DNA of 64,000 nucleotides from Roseateles_E sp005503085. Lineage in GTDB: Bacteria; Pseudomonadota; Gammaproteobacteria; Burkholderiales; Burkholderiaceae_C. The stretch is from assembly GCF_028462495.1 (NCBI RefSeq), contig NZ_JAQOWX010000009.1:1-64000 (forward strand), given 5' to 3'. Positions 42,832-50,450 of the stretch are shown piece after piece; within the stretch, counting starts at the first letter, position 1, and every line of letters starts with the position of its first letter. Position numbers and translations under genes: made by a program. The notes under the pieces are model-generated. The model saw only the letters and a program-made list of their open reading frames with translations. It was not told the DNA's origin and did no database searches.

Positions 42832-43305
42832 ATGACTGCTCGCACCGAAGACACTACCCAGCCACACGATCAAAAACCGACTGCCACCACGTCTGGCCGT
42901 GCCGCGACCGCAGCGCGCAAGGCTGACATCAAGCCAGAGACGGTCCGTACCGCGGTCAAGGCCAGCCCAGCTCGCAAAGCAAGCACGACCGAGAAGGCCA
43001 CCAGCGCTGCCGTCAAACCGGCTACGAAGACCAAGACCGTGCCAGCCAAGCTCAAGGACACCGAGCCCAAGCCCGCCAAGGTCAAGCTGGTGCGCGACAG
43101 TTTCACGATGCCCTCAGACGAGTACGCCGTTCTGGCGGTCATCAAGCAGCGTGCCCTGGCCAAGGCCCATCCGGTGAAGAAAAGCGAGTTGCTTCGCGCC
43201 GGCGTCAAGCTGCTGGAGGGCCTGAGTGATGCTGAGCTGCTGCGCACACTCAAAAGAGTACCAACCATCAAGACCGGCCGCCCCAAGACCAAGAAAGGTG
43301 ACTGA
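42832..43305 (+). CDS. histone H1-like DNA-binding protein
   Basis: A 157-aa protein. Residues 1-85 are Lys/Ala/Thr/Pro rich and unstructured (KPATKTKTVPAKLKD), like bacterial H1/AlgP-type tails that coat DNA. Residues 88-157 form a compact helical module, DSFTMPSDEYAVLAVIKQRA, KKSELLRAGVKLL, then TIKTGRPKTKK. This module recurs in betaproteobacterial proteins of unknown role. It likely binds DNA non-specifically. AAAGGAAG precedes the ATG, and a perfect inverted repeat overlaps its promoter. Confidence 0.75.
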   Translation: MTARTEDTTQPHDQKPTATTSGRAATAARKADIKPETVRTAVKASPARKASTTEKATSAAVKPATKTKTVPAKLKDTEPKPAKVKLVRDSFTMPSDEYAVLAVIKQRALAKAHPVKKSELLRAGVKLLEGLSDAELLRTLKRVPTIKTGRPKTKKGD

Positions 43306-43423
43306 GCCGGGATGGTCGCTTTCCAGGTAAACCCGGACCTCATAGTGCTGCAACGCAACATAGACTGAGGCCGGCTCACGGCAAGCCTTGCAAATTGCCG
43401 CCTGACAACGCACGAGGATTGCC

Positions 43424-43648
43424 ATGGCATCGATTGCAATGTCTGTTTTCCTGGATTCCGAGCTGGGTGCCGTCTCCGACCTCCCCCATGCCGGCAGCGC
43501 CTTGGAACATCCCCTGGTGTTTGACAGCACCGCGCGCGAGTTCCGCGAGTTTGAAATGCAGGGCAAGGTCGAAATCCTGCACGAGCGCCAGCGTCGTGTC
43601 GGCGATGAGACCTTGATCGACCACCTGAGATTCAGGCGCCTGCAGTAG
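43424..43648 (+). CDS. small hypothetical protein
   Basis: A 74-aa protein rich in acidic residues (DSELGAVSDLPHAGSALEHP, FEMQGKVEILHERQRRVGDE). There are no membrane spans or known motifs. The composition and codon use look like a real gene, and the ending TLIDHLRFRRLQ is structured. I cannot assign a function. It lies between the H1-like gene and the TetR regulator with no overlap. Confidence 0.55.
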   Translation: MASIAMSVFLDSELGAVSDLPHAGSALEHPLVFDSTAREFREFEMQGKVEILHERQRRVGDETLIDHLRFRRLQ

Positions 43649-43700
43649 TTGCCCCCAACTTGAGATCGGTCCGGGCCAGCGTGGCCGAACACGCAAGCGC

Positions 43701-44378
43701 TCAAGCGGCGGCTTCTGCCATACCCCCGGAAAGAAGGCTTTGCGAGCCCATCTCGACCGGCGCCAAGCGCAGCCGTGAGATGCGCGCCGCCTCCTTGGCG
43801 TCCATACCCAGCGCCCGCAAGGCTGCGGCCGCGCTCTGCTCCGCAAAGTCGCTCTCGCACTGAGGCTTGAGCATGCAGTTCGCCGCACCGATGACGGCGC
43901 CGGCGACGATGTTCAAGGCCAGCGCCATGGGCATCGGCGTGAACCGGCCGCGCCGCAGGCCTTCGGCGAGATCGCGTGCGACGAAGTCGAGCAGCACGGT
44001 CGGGCCGCGCACATCCGGCCAACCGAGCCGCACCAGAAAGCTGGCCGCCAGCGGATGCTCCAGCGCCAGCCGTGCCACCAGCCGCATGCCGCATGACACC
44101 CGCTCCGCCGGATCGTCATAGCGCTGCACCACCGGCTCGGCCATCTTGATCAGCTCGTTCGCGACATCGACGGCCAGCTCGCGCACCAGCTCCTCCGGCG
44201 AGGAAAAGTACTTGTAGAACGTGCCCCGCGACACCTCGGCGGCGGAGATGACGTCGTCGATCGACATCGCCGCCGGGCCCTTGGCCGCGACCAGCTTCAT
44301 CGCACTGGCCAGCAGCCTGGCACGCATCCGTTCGCGCCGCTCGGCGGCGACCCGCTGTCGATGGTCTTCTGTTTGCAT
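43701..44378 (-). CDS. TetR-family repressor of the catabolic operon
   Basis: A 225-aa regulator. The N-terminal helix-turn-helix is MSIDDVISAAEVSRGTFYKYF (about residues 36-56), the classic TetR recognition helix. The ligand-binding C-terminus contains LEHPLAASFLVRLGWPDVRG. It is divergent from the catabolic operon, and the 109-bp gap holds two direct copies of a small dyad. It is therefore expected to repress both itself and the operon until a pathway compound or its CoA ester binds. The ATG at 44378 begins MQTEDHRQRVAAERRERM; longer frames have no support. Confidence 0.85.
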   Translation of the reverse strand: MQTEDHRQRVAAERRERMRARLLASAMKLVAAKGPAAMSIDDVISAAEVSRGTFYKYFSSPEELVRELAVDVANELIKMAEPVVQRYDDPAERVSCGMRLVARLALEHPLAASFLVRLGWPDVRGPTVLLDFVARDLAEGLRRGRFTPMPMALALNIVAGAVIGAANCMLKPQCESDFAEQSAAAALRALGMDAKEAARISRLRLAPVEMGSQSLLSGGMAEAAA

Positions 44379-44409
44379 GCGTCGATTGTGCCAGCGCTTT
44401 TGTAATAAC

Positions 44410-44440
44410 GACACTATTGTCATGGTGACACTATTGTCAT
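44410..44440. promoter_or_regulatory. tandem operator sites between the TetR gene and the catabolic operon
   Basis: GACACTATTGTCAT occurs twice, at 44410-44423 and 44427-44440, spaced 17 bp. Each contains the dyad GACA-CTAT-TGTC. Position between divergent genes fits TetR-type operators. Confidence 0.65.
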
Positions 44441-44487
44441 TATGATGTGCACACAAGGTTCGTAGAAACAAAACAGGAGACAAGACA

Positions 44488-45660
44488 ATGCAAGCCACTC
44501 GCAGACTGAAGCACTTCGCGGTCGCCGCCGCAGCGCTGGCGTCCCACAGCGCGGTACTGGCCGTCAACGGCGCCCAGCCCGGCGGCTACGGCATCAAGAA
44601 CGCGGCGATGGGCGGTGCGTCCATCGCGCTGCCGCTGGACGCCGAGGCCGCCGCCAACAATCCCGCCGGCCTGGGCCACCTGCCCTCCTCCTGGACCCTC
44701 GGCACCCAGGTGTTCAACGGGCGTTCGTCGGCCGACTATGTGCTGCCAGGCAACCGGCTGCGCAACCGCCAGACCGAGATCGCGCCGGAAGGCGGCATCA
44801 ACTGGCGCCTGAACTCGACCTGGGCCGTGGGGCTTGGCATCGCCGGCAGTGGCGCCGGCTCGGACTATGGCCAGCAGGCGTTGCCGGTACCGGGCGCGGG
44901 CGAAGCCAACACGACGCTACGCGTGATGGAGCTGATTCCTGCCGCCGCCTGGACACCGAGCCCCGAGCTCTCGCTCGGCCTGGGTCTCAATATCGCCGTG
45001 CAGCAGTTCGAGGCCGGCGGCGTGATCGTGCCGACGCCCGGCGGACTCTTCCCCGTACCGGGCCATGGCAAGCAGTCCGCAAGCGGTGCTGGCCTGCGGG
45101 CCGGCCTGCTGTGGAAGCCGACGCAGCACTGGAGCGTCGGCCTCAACCTCAAGTCGCGCACCCGCATGGGCAAGCTCAAGGGCTACGAGCAGGATCTGCT
45201 GGCCTACAGCAAGGGCCGCCTGGACATTCCCGCGCAGTACGGCATCGGCCTCGCCTGGCAGCCGAGCGAGCGGCTGACCGTGGCGGCCGACTGGCTGCGC
45301 ATTCTCTGGGGCGATATCCAGGCAATGAAGGACCCGAACGGCTTCGCCTGGCGAAATCAGCCGGTGCTGCGCCTCGGCGCGGCCTGGCAGCTCGACGAGC
45401 GCTGGACCCTGCGCGCCGGCCTGAGCCGCAACAGCCGGCAGATCGACAGCGCCCGCGCCGTCCAAAACCTGCTGGTGCCCTCGATCAACCAGCGCGCCTT
45501 CACGCTCGGCGTCAGTTGGCAACTCGATCCCAAAGTAGAGATCAATCTCGGCTACGAGTTGAATCCGCGCACCACGCTGAACGGAACCGGCGCCAGCACC
45601 GGCACTTCCCTGACGAGCAAGGTCCAGATGGTCCTGCTCGGCTATCACCACCGCTTTTGA
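44488..45660 (+). CDS. FadL/TodX-type outer-membrane transporter
   Basis: A 390-aa outer-membrane beta-barrel. The signal peptide is at about 1-25. The mature N-terminus GGYGIKNAAMGGASIALP with AANNPAGLGHLP is the FadL-family hatch signature. Amphipathic strands continue to the C-terminus, which ends in aromatic Phe (LLGYHHRF), as barrels do for BamA insertion. The family imports hydrophobic compounds such as fatty acids, toluene or other aromatics. As first gene of the operon it probably takes up the pathway substrate. ACAGGAG precedes the ATG. Confidence 0.87.
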   Translation: MQATRRLKHFAVAAAALASHSAVLAVNGAQPGGYGIKNAAMGGASIALPLDAEAAANNPAGLGHLPSSWTLGTQVFNGRSSADYVLPGNRLRNRQTEIAPEGGINWRLNSTWAVGLGIAGSGAGSDYGQQALPVPGAGEANTTLRVMELIPAAAWTPSPELSLGLGLNIAVQQFEAGGVIVPTPGGLFPVPGHGKQSASGAGLRAGLLWKPTQHWSVGLNLKSRTRMGKLKGYEQDLLAYSKGRLDIPAQYGIGLAWQPSERLTVAADWLRILWGDIQAMKDPNGFAWRNQPVLRLGAAWQLDERWTLRAGLSRNSRQIDSARAVQNLLVPSINQRAFTLGVSWQLDPKVEINLGYELNPRTTLNGTGASTGTSLTSKVQMVLLGYHHRF

Positions 45661-45674
45661 CAAGAGAGTTCACC

Positions 45675-46817
45675 GTGACCGCTCACCGCGCCGTACTCCG
45701 GCAGCCCGAGTCCTATCCCGAGAGCCGCTTGCCGGTAGGCGTCCAGCCGCTGGCGCGGCCGGTCGCGCTGGGGCGCGCCACCGAGTTGGCCTTTCTGCGC
45801 TGGGAAAAGCGCGATCTGGCCCGGACCGACCGCTTCTGGCGCGACTTCGGCTTTCATATCGTCAAGGCCACGCCCGAACGTCTGCTGGCGCGCGGCACCA
45901 GCAGCGCGCCCTGCATCGCCCTCGCCCAGGCAGGCTCCAGCGACCGTTTCGTCGGCCCGGCCTTCCAGATGTCAGACGACACCGATCTGCAGCGCTATAT
46001 CCAGGAGCTGGGCGCGCGATGGTTGCGGCCCGACGAATTGCCCGCCGGCGGCTATGGCGTCGAGCTGGCGGATCCGAGCGGACGCAGCGTTTGGCTGCTG
46101 CAGCGGCAGGCCAAAGTCGAGCCGCTGCCGCTGCGGGCCTCGGCGACGCCGCTGACTAACACGGCAGACCGCACCCCGCGCGTGAACCGCACCGTGCGCA
46201 CGCCGATCGAGCCCGCTCGCGTTGTCCGGCTCGGCCATGTGGTGCTGCAGACCTTGGACTTCGCCAGCATGGCAGGCTGGTACCTGCGCGTGCTGGGTCT
46301 GATCCCGACCGATGTGCAATACCTGCCGGACGGCAGTCCGAACCTGGCGTTCTGCCGGCTCGACCTGGGCGCGCAGCCGGCCGACCACCACAGTCTGGTC
46401 ATCGTCGGCGGCATCGATGAGAGGTACGAGCACAGCGCCTACGAGGTGCTGGACCTCGACGCGCTTGGCCAGGGCCAACAGGTGCTGCGCGCCCAGGGCC
46501 ACCGCCATCTGTGGGGCATCGGCCGCCATCTGCTGGGCAGCCAGCTGTTCGACTACTGGTGCGACCCCGAAGGCTTCGAGTACGAGCACTACACCGACGG
46601 CGATGTCTTCACCGCCGAGGTGCCCACCGAGTACTCGCCGCTCGAGTTCGGCGGCATCTGGGCCTGGGGCGACGACGCCCCGGCCTCGATGAAGCCGCAG
46701 AGAAACCTGCCCACGCTGCTGCGCCTGCTGACGCTGATACGCCGCAAGGCCATCACGCCGCAGCGCCTGAAGCTGCTGAGTGCCGCGCTCGATGCGCCGG
46801 CACGCCCTTGGCTCTAA
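45675..46817 (+). CDS. VOC-fold extradiol dioxygenase-like protein
   Basis: A 380-aa protein starting at GTG 45675, 14 bp after the porin stop, with AAGAGAG as ribosome site. It has two VOC modules in tandem (about 36-145 and 184-320), the build of type I extradiol ring-cleavage dioxygenases. Candidate iron ligands are H188 (RLGHVVL), H238 or H239 (ADHHSLVIV) and E304 (FEYEHYTDGD), all in the C-terminal module as expected. It would open a catechol-type ring next to the hydroxyls. The substrate is unknown. Confidence 0.8.
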   Translation: MTAHRAVLRQPESYPESRLPVGVQPLARPVALGRATELAFLRWEKRDLARTDRFWRDFGFHIVKATPERLLARGTSSAPCIALAQAGSSDRFVGPAFQMSDDTDLQRYIQELGARWLRPDELPAGGYGVELADPSGRSVWLLQRQAKVEPLPLRASATPLTNTADRTPRVNRTVRTPIEPARVVRLGHVVLQTLDFASMAGWYLRVLGLIPTDVQYLPDGSPNLAFCRLDLGAQPADHHSLVIVGGIDERYEHSAYEVLDLDALGQGQQVLRAQGHRHLWGIGRHLLGSQLFDYWCDPEGFEYEHYTDGDVFTAEVPTEYSPLEFGGIWAWGDDAPASMKPQRNLPTLLRLLTLIRRKAITPQRLKLLSAALDAPARPWL

Positions 46818-46829
46818 CAGATCACCACC

Positions 46830-47786
46830 ATGTCACGTACCGTTGTTCGTTTTTCCCTCCGCGCCACGCCTCACTGGGGCGTCCTGTTCGGCCGCAGCAT
46901 CGCCCCGCTTGCCAGCCAGGCCCGCAGCACCGGCGAACTGCTGGAAATCTGCTGGGACCAGATCTGGGCGACCGAGGCCCAAAGCGCCACGATCCCGCTC
47001 GGCGAGGTCGAGCTGCTGGCACCGGTGACCGATCGGCAGCAGTTCATCTGCCAGGGCGTCAACTACCGCAGCCACATCGCCGAGTCGGGCCTGCGCCCGG
47101 AAAATTTCCCCTTCAACACGATCTTCACCAAGGCCTCTTCCTGCATCACGGCGGCCGACGCGCCGGTCGTGCGGCCGGCCCGTGTGCAGCTGCTGGACTA
47201 CGAGATCGAACTGGGCCTGGTGTTGCGCAAGTCGCTGCCCGCCGGCACCAGGGTCGCGCCCGAGGACCTGCCGCAATGGCTGGCCGGCGTGACCATCGTC
47301 AACGACCTCTCAGCGCGCGATGTGCAGCTGCCGCAGGGCCAGTTCTACAAGGGCAAGAGCTACCGCGGCTTCGGCCCGGTCGGCCCGGGCCTGGTACTGC
47401 TGACGCCCCAGGAATGGGCACGTTGGCCGGAGCTGCATATGCGCTTGTCGGTCAATGGCCAGTCACGGCAGGAAGCGTATTGCGCCGACATGATTCATGG
47501 GCCGGCCGCCACGCTGACCGAACTCGCCGCGATGCATGATCTGCATGCCGGCGATCTGATCGCCACCGGCACGCCGGCCGGCTGCGCCGCCCGTGCGCCG
47601 GGCAAGCTGGTGATGTTCATCTTCAAGCACCTGCTCAGCGAAGCCGGCAAATGGCGCATCTTCATCCGCAAGGGCCTGAGCAACCCCGCCTATCTGCGTC
47701 CCGGCGACCGCATCCAGGCCTCGATCCGCACCGATGACGGGCTGATCGACCTGGGCGAACAGAACACCCGCATTACCGCTCCATGA
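46830..47786 (+). CDS. fumarylacetoacetate hydrolase-family enzyme
   Basis: A 318-aa enzyme. Family motifs are FICQGVNYRSHIAE, DYEIELGLVL (metal-binding Glu residues), GVTIVNDLSARDVQLPQG (metal Asp) and the downstream KSYRGFGPVGPGL and TGTPAGCA. FAH-fold enzymes hydrolyse or decarboxylate 2-oxo acids with Mg2+ and include hydrolases and isomerases of ring-cleavage products. After the dioxygenase it should act on the ring-opened product. It starts 12 bp after the dioxygenase and overlaps the monooxygenase by 4 bp. Confidence 0.87.
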   Translation: MSRTVVRFSLRATPHWGVLFGRSIAPLASQARSTGELLEICWDQIWATEAQSATIPLGEVELLAPVTDRQQFICQGVNYRSHIAESGLRPENFPFNTIFTKASSCITAADAPVVRPARVQLLDYEIELGLVLRKSLPAGTRVAPEDLPQWLAGVTIVNDLSARDVQLPQGQFYKGKSYRGFGPVGPGLVLLTPQEWARWPELHMRLSVNGQSRQEAYCADMIHGPAATLTELAAMHDLHAGDLIATGTPAGCAARAPGKLVMFIFKHLLSEAGKWRIFIRKGLSNPAYLRPGDRIQASIRTDDGLIDLGEQNTRITAP

Positions 47787-49417
47787 CGACATCCACCATC
47801 GACACCGATGTGCTGCTGGTCGGTCTCGGCCCGGTCGGTGCCGCGCTGGCCAATCTGCTGGGCCGCTACGGCGTGCGCGTGCTCGCCATCGACAAGGCCA
47901 GCGCCGTCTTCGACAAGCCGCGCGCCATCGCGCTCGACAACGAAGCCCTGCGCATCCTGCAGCTGGCCGGCGTGCGCGACGGCGAGTTCGAGACCCTCGC
48001 GATTCCTCAGGTGCAGTACCGCTCGCCCTTGTTCGGCCGCTTCGCCCGCATCAACAGCGCCGGCATCATCGACGGCCATCCGGCCCTGGTGACCTTCTAC
48101 CAGCCGGAGCTCGAGCGCGTGCTGCGAGCCAAGCTGGCTCAGTACCCCCGTGTCGAGACCCGACTGGGTGCCGAACTGGAAAGCTTTGTCGACGATGGCC
48201 GCTCGGTCCATGCCCGGCTGAAAGACGGTGCCGGACAACTGACCGAGGTGCGCGCCCGCTATATGGTGGGTACCGACGGCGCCCACTCGCTGGTGCGGCG
48301 CGAGCTGGGCCTCGACTTCGAGGGCCGCAGCTTCCAGCAGGACTGGCTGATCGTCGATGCCTTCGATGTGCCGGCGCCGATCGACCATGTCGAGTTCGTC
48401 TGCGATCCACGGCGCCCGACGCCGCGCATGGTCGCCCCGGGCGGGCGCCAGCGCTGGGAGTTCATGCTGCGCCCCGGAGAAAAGCCAGAGCAGATGGAGA
48501 AGCCTGAATCGGTGCGCCGGCTGCTCGCGCCCTGGTGTGACAGCCGCAGCATCCGGATCGAGCGCACGGCGGTCTACCGCTTCCATGCGCGCGAGGTGAA
48601 GCGGTTCTCCAAGGGCCGCTGCTTCCTCGCCGGCGATGCGGCCCATATCACACCGCCCTTCGCCGGCCAGGGTCTGGTGGCCGGGCTGCGCGATGCGGCC
48701 AATCTGGCCTGGAAGCTGGCCTGGGTGCTGCGTGGCCAGGCCGGCGAGCACATCCTCGACAGCTACGACACCGAGCGCCGCCCCCATGCCCGGAAAATCA
48801 TCAATCTGGCGCTGCGGCTCGGCGCCCTGGTGATGCCGCAGAACCGCGCCACCGCCTTCGCCGTGCACGGGCTGATGAGCCTGTTGCGCCTGCTGCCGGC
48901 CGGCCGGGCGCTGTTCGAAGACCTGAAGGTCAAGCCGCAGAACACCTTCGACGAAGGCCTGTTCTGGCGCGAGCGCCGCCATCAGCGGCTGCGCGCCGGC
49001 GCCATGCTGCCGCAAGGCTGGGTCCGCCGGGCCACCGGTGAGCGTCCCCTGCTCAGCGACGACGCGCTCGGGCTGGACTGGGCGCTGATCGGCTTTGGCG
49101 TCGATCCCAGCGCCGGTTTGCCGGCCGATCTGCTGCAGCGCTGGCAGGCCGCCGGTGGCCGGGTCTGGCAATGGTGCCAGCGCTCGCAAGGCCAGCATCT
49201 GGCGGCCCCGGAGCAGCGGCTGGAGGCGCTCGACGAGGCGCTGCTGCCGCGCAAGGTGCCGCTGGGCTGGGTGGCTCTCGTCAGGCCCGACCGCTGTGTC
49301 CTCGCCGAAGGTCCGGCCGTGCGCTGCGAGGCGCTGCTGCGCCGGGCGCTGCAGACCCTGGCCGCCCACTCATCCACTGTTTCCCTCAATCCCAGGAGTG
49401 CCAAGCATGCGGCGTGA
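47783..49417 (+). CDS. FAD-dependent aromatic monooxygenase (MhpA/PheA type)
   Basis: A 544-aa flavoprotein hydroxylase. The dinucleotide loop is VGLGPVGAALANLLGRYG (about 13-30). The DG motif is YMVGTDGAHSLVRRELG. The second FAD motif is CFLAGDAAHITPPFAGQG. The C-terminal thioredoxin-like domain is present, as in 3-(3-hydroxyphenyl)propionate hydroxylases. It would add a hydroxyl to a phenol to make the catechol for the dioxygenase upstream. Its ATG overlaps the hydrolase stop. Confidence 0.88.
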   Translation: MTTSTIDTDVLLVGLGPVGAALANLLGRYGVRVLAIDKASAVFDKPRAIALDNEALRILQLAGVRDGEFETLAIPQVQYRSPLFGRFARINSAGIIDGHPALVTFYQPELERVLRAKLAQYPRVETRLGAELESFVDDGRSVHARLKDGAGQLTEVRARYMVGTDGAHSLVRRELGLDFEGRSFQQDWLIVDAFDVPAPIDHVEFVCDPRRPTPRMVAPGGRQRWEFMLRPGEKPEQMEKPESVRRLLAPWCDSRSIRIERTAVYRFHAREVKRFSKGRCFLAGDAAHITPPFAGQGLVAGLRDAANLAWKLAWVLRGQAGEHILDSYDTERRPHARKIINLALRLGALVMPQNRATAFAVHGLMSLLRLLPAGRALFEDLKVKPQNTFDEGLFWRERRHQRLRAGAMLPQGWVRRATGERPLLSDDALGLDWALIGFGVDPSAGLPADLLQRWQAAGGRVWQWCQRSQGQHLAAPEQRLEALDEALLPRKVPLGWVALVRPDRCVLAEGPAVRCEALLRRALQTLAAHSSTVSLNPRSAKHAA

Positions 49418-50432
49418 ACTCATTTGCACGGCGCCCGCGACGCCGCCCCGATTCGAAGTCCGCCAAGCGGATTTGCCCCGCCCCGGCCGCGGCGAGGTGC
49501 TGGTGCGCGTGCTGGCCAGCTCGGTGAACCCGATCGACGCCAAGCGCGCCGCCGGCTATGGCCAGCGCCTGCTGGCGCTGAAGGGCGCCGGGCACTTTCC
49601 GCTGGTGCTGGGCAACGACCTGGCCGGCCAGGTGCTGGCCGTCGGGGCCGGTGTCAGCCAATTCACGGCCGGTCAACAAGTGTTCGGTCTGTTGGCCACG
49701 GGTCGCGCAGGCGGGGCGCATGCCACCCATGTGCTCGTGCCGCAGCAGCAGCTGATACTGGCCGATCAGCACGCGCCGCCCTCGACCCTGGCCGCACTGC
49801 CCTACTCCTTCGTGACGATGTGGCTGGCGCTACGTGGTGCCGGCCTGTCACTGTCGAACGCCAGGCAGGCCCGCGTGCTGATCAACGGCGCCAGCGGCGG
49901 CCTCGGCCGTCTGGCGATGCAGCTGCTGACCCCCTGGGGCAGCCGGCTGACCACCGTCTGTGGTCGCGGGCAGCGGCAGCTCGGCATTGAGATGGGGGCC
50001 GAGTACGCCATCGAGCGCGGCCCGGGCCGCATCGAGTCGCTGCCCAGCGACTTCGACGCCGTGTTGAACTTCGGCAGCTGGGAAGACGACGCGCTGCTGT
50101 CCTCCCGCCTCGGCCCCAAGGCCCTGGGCCAGGCCACCACCGTGCATCCGCTGCTCGGCCATATCGACCGCCTGGGTCTGCTGGCCGGCGCCTGGGCCAG
50201 CCGCAAGGACTGGCGCGCCGCTCGCGCCCGTGTCAGCGCACGCGCGCCCGGCGCACGCTATGCCTGGACCGTCTTCAAGCCCGACCGCGAGGCGATGGAG
50301 GCGCTCGCCACCGGCCTGCGTCAGCGCCGCATCGGACTGCCAGTCGGCATTGCGCTGCCGCTGGATCAGGCTGTGGAGGCCTTCGCGCATGTGTCGGCCG
50401 GCCGGCCCGGTCGCGCGATGCTGCTGCCCTGA
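49407..50432 (+). CDS. quinone-oxidoreductase-like MDR dehydrogenase/reductase
   Basis: A 341-aa protein of the zinc-free medium-chain dehydrogenase group. It has a GroES-like N-terminus (RGEVLVRVLASSVNPIDAKR, LGNDLAGQVLAVGAGVSQF) and a Rossmann core with INGASGGLGRLAMQLL (about 156-171) for NAD(P)H. The cysteines that bind structural zinc are absent. It may reduce an enone or quinone intermediate of the pathway. The ATG at 49407 is inside the end of the monooxygenase gene (CAGGAG upstream). Confidence 0.85.
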   Translation: MRRELICTAPATPPRFEVRQADLPRPGRGEVLVRVLASSVNPIDAKRAAGYGQRLLALKGAGHFPLVLGNDLAGQVLAVGAGVSQFTAGQQVFGLLATGRAGGAHATHVLVPQQQLILADQHAPPSTLAALPYSFVTMWLALRGAGLSLSNARQARVLINGASGGLGRLAMQLLTPWGSRLTTVCGRGQRQLGIEMGAEYAIERGPGRIESLPSDFDAVLNFGSWEDDALLSSRLGPKALGQATTVHPLLGHIDRLGLLAGAWASRKDWRAARARVSARAPGARYAWTVFKPDREAMEALATGLRQRRIGLPVGIALPLDQAVEAFAHVSAGRPGRAMLLP

Positions 50433-50450
50433 AACCTGAGGAGACAAGCC

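Noticed and set aside
45111..45674. Upstream extension of the dioxygenase frame into the porin gene
   Set aside because: Same reason: it reads out-of-frame porin codons. The GTG at 45675 has a ribosome site and correct protein start.
47690..49369. 559-codon antisense frame over the FAD monooxygenase
   Set aside because: Low-complexity Gln/Arg/His/Leu composition typical of reverse-strand GC-rich coding DNA; the plus-strand gene is certain.
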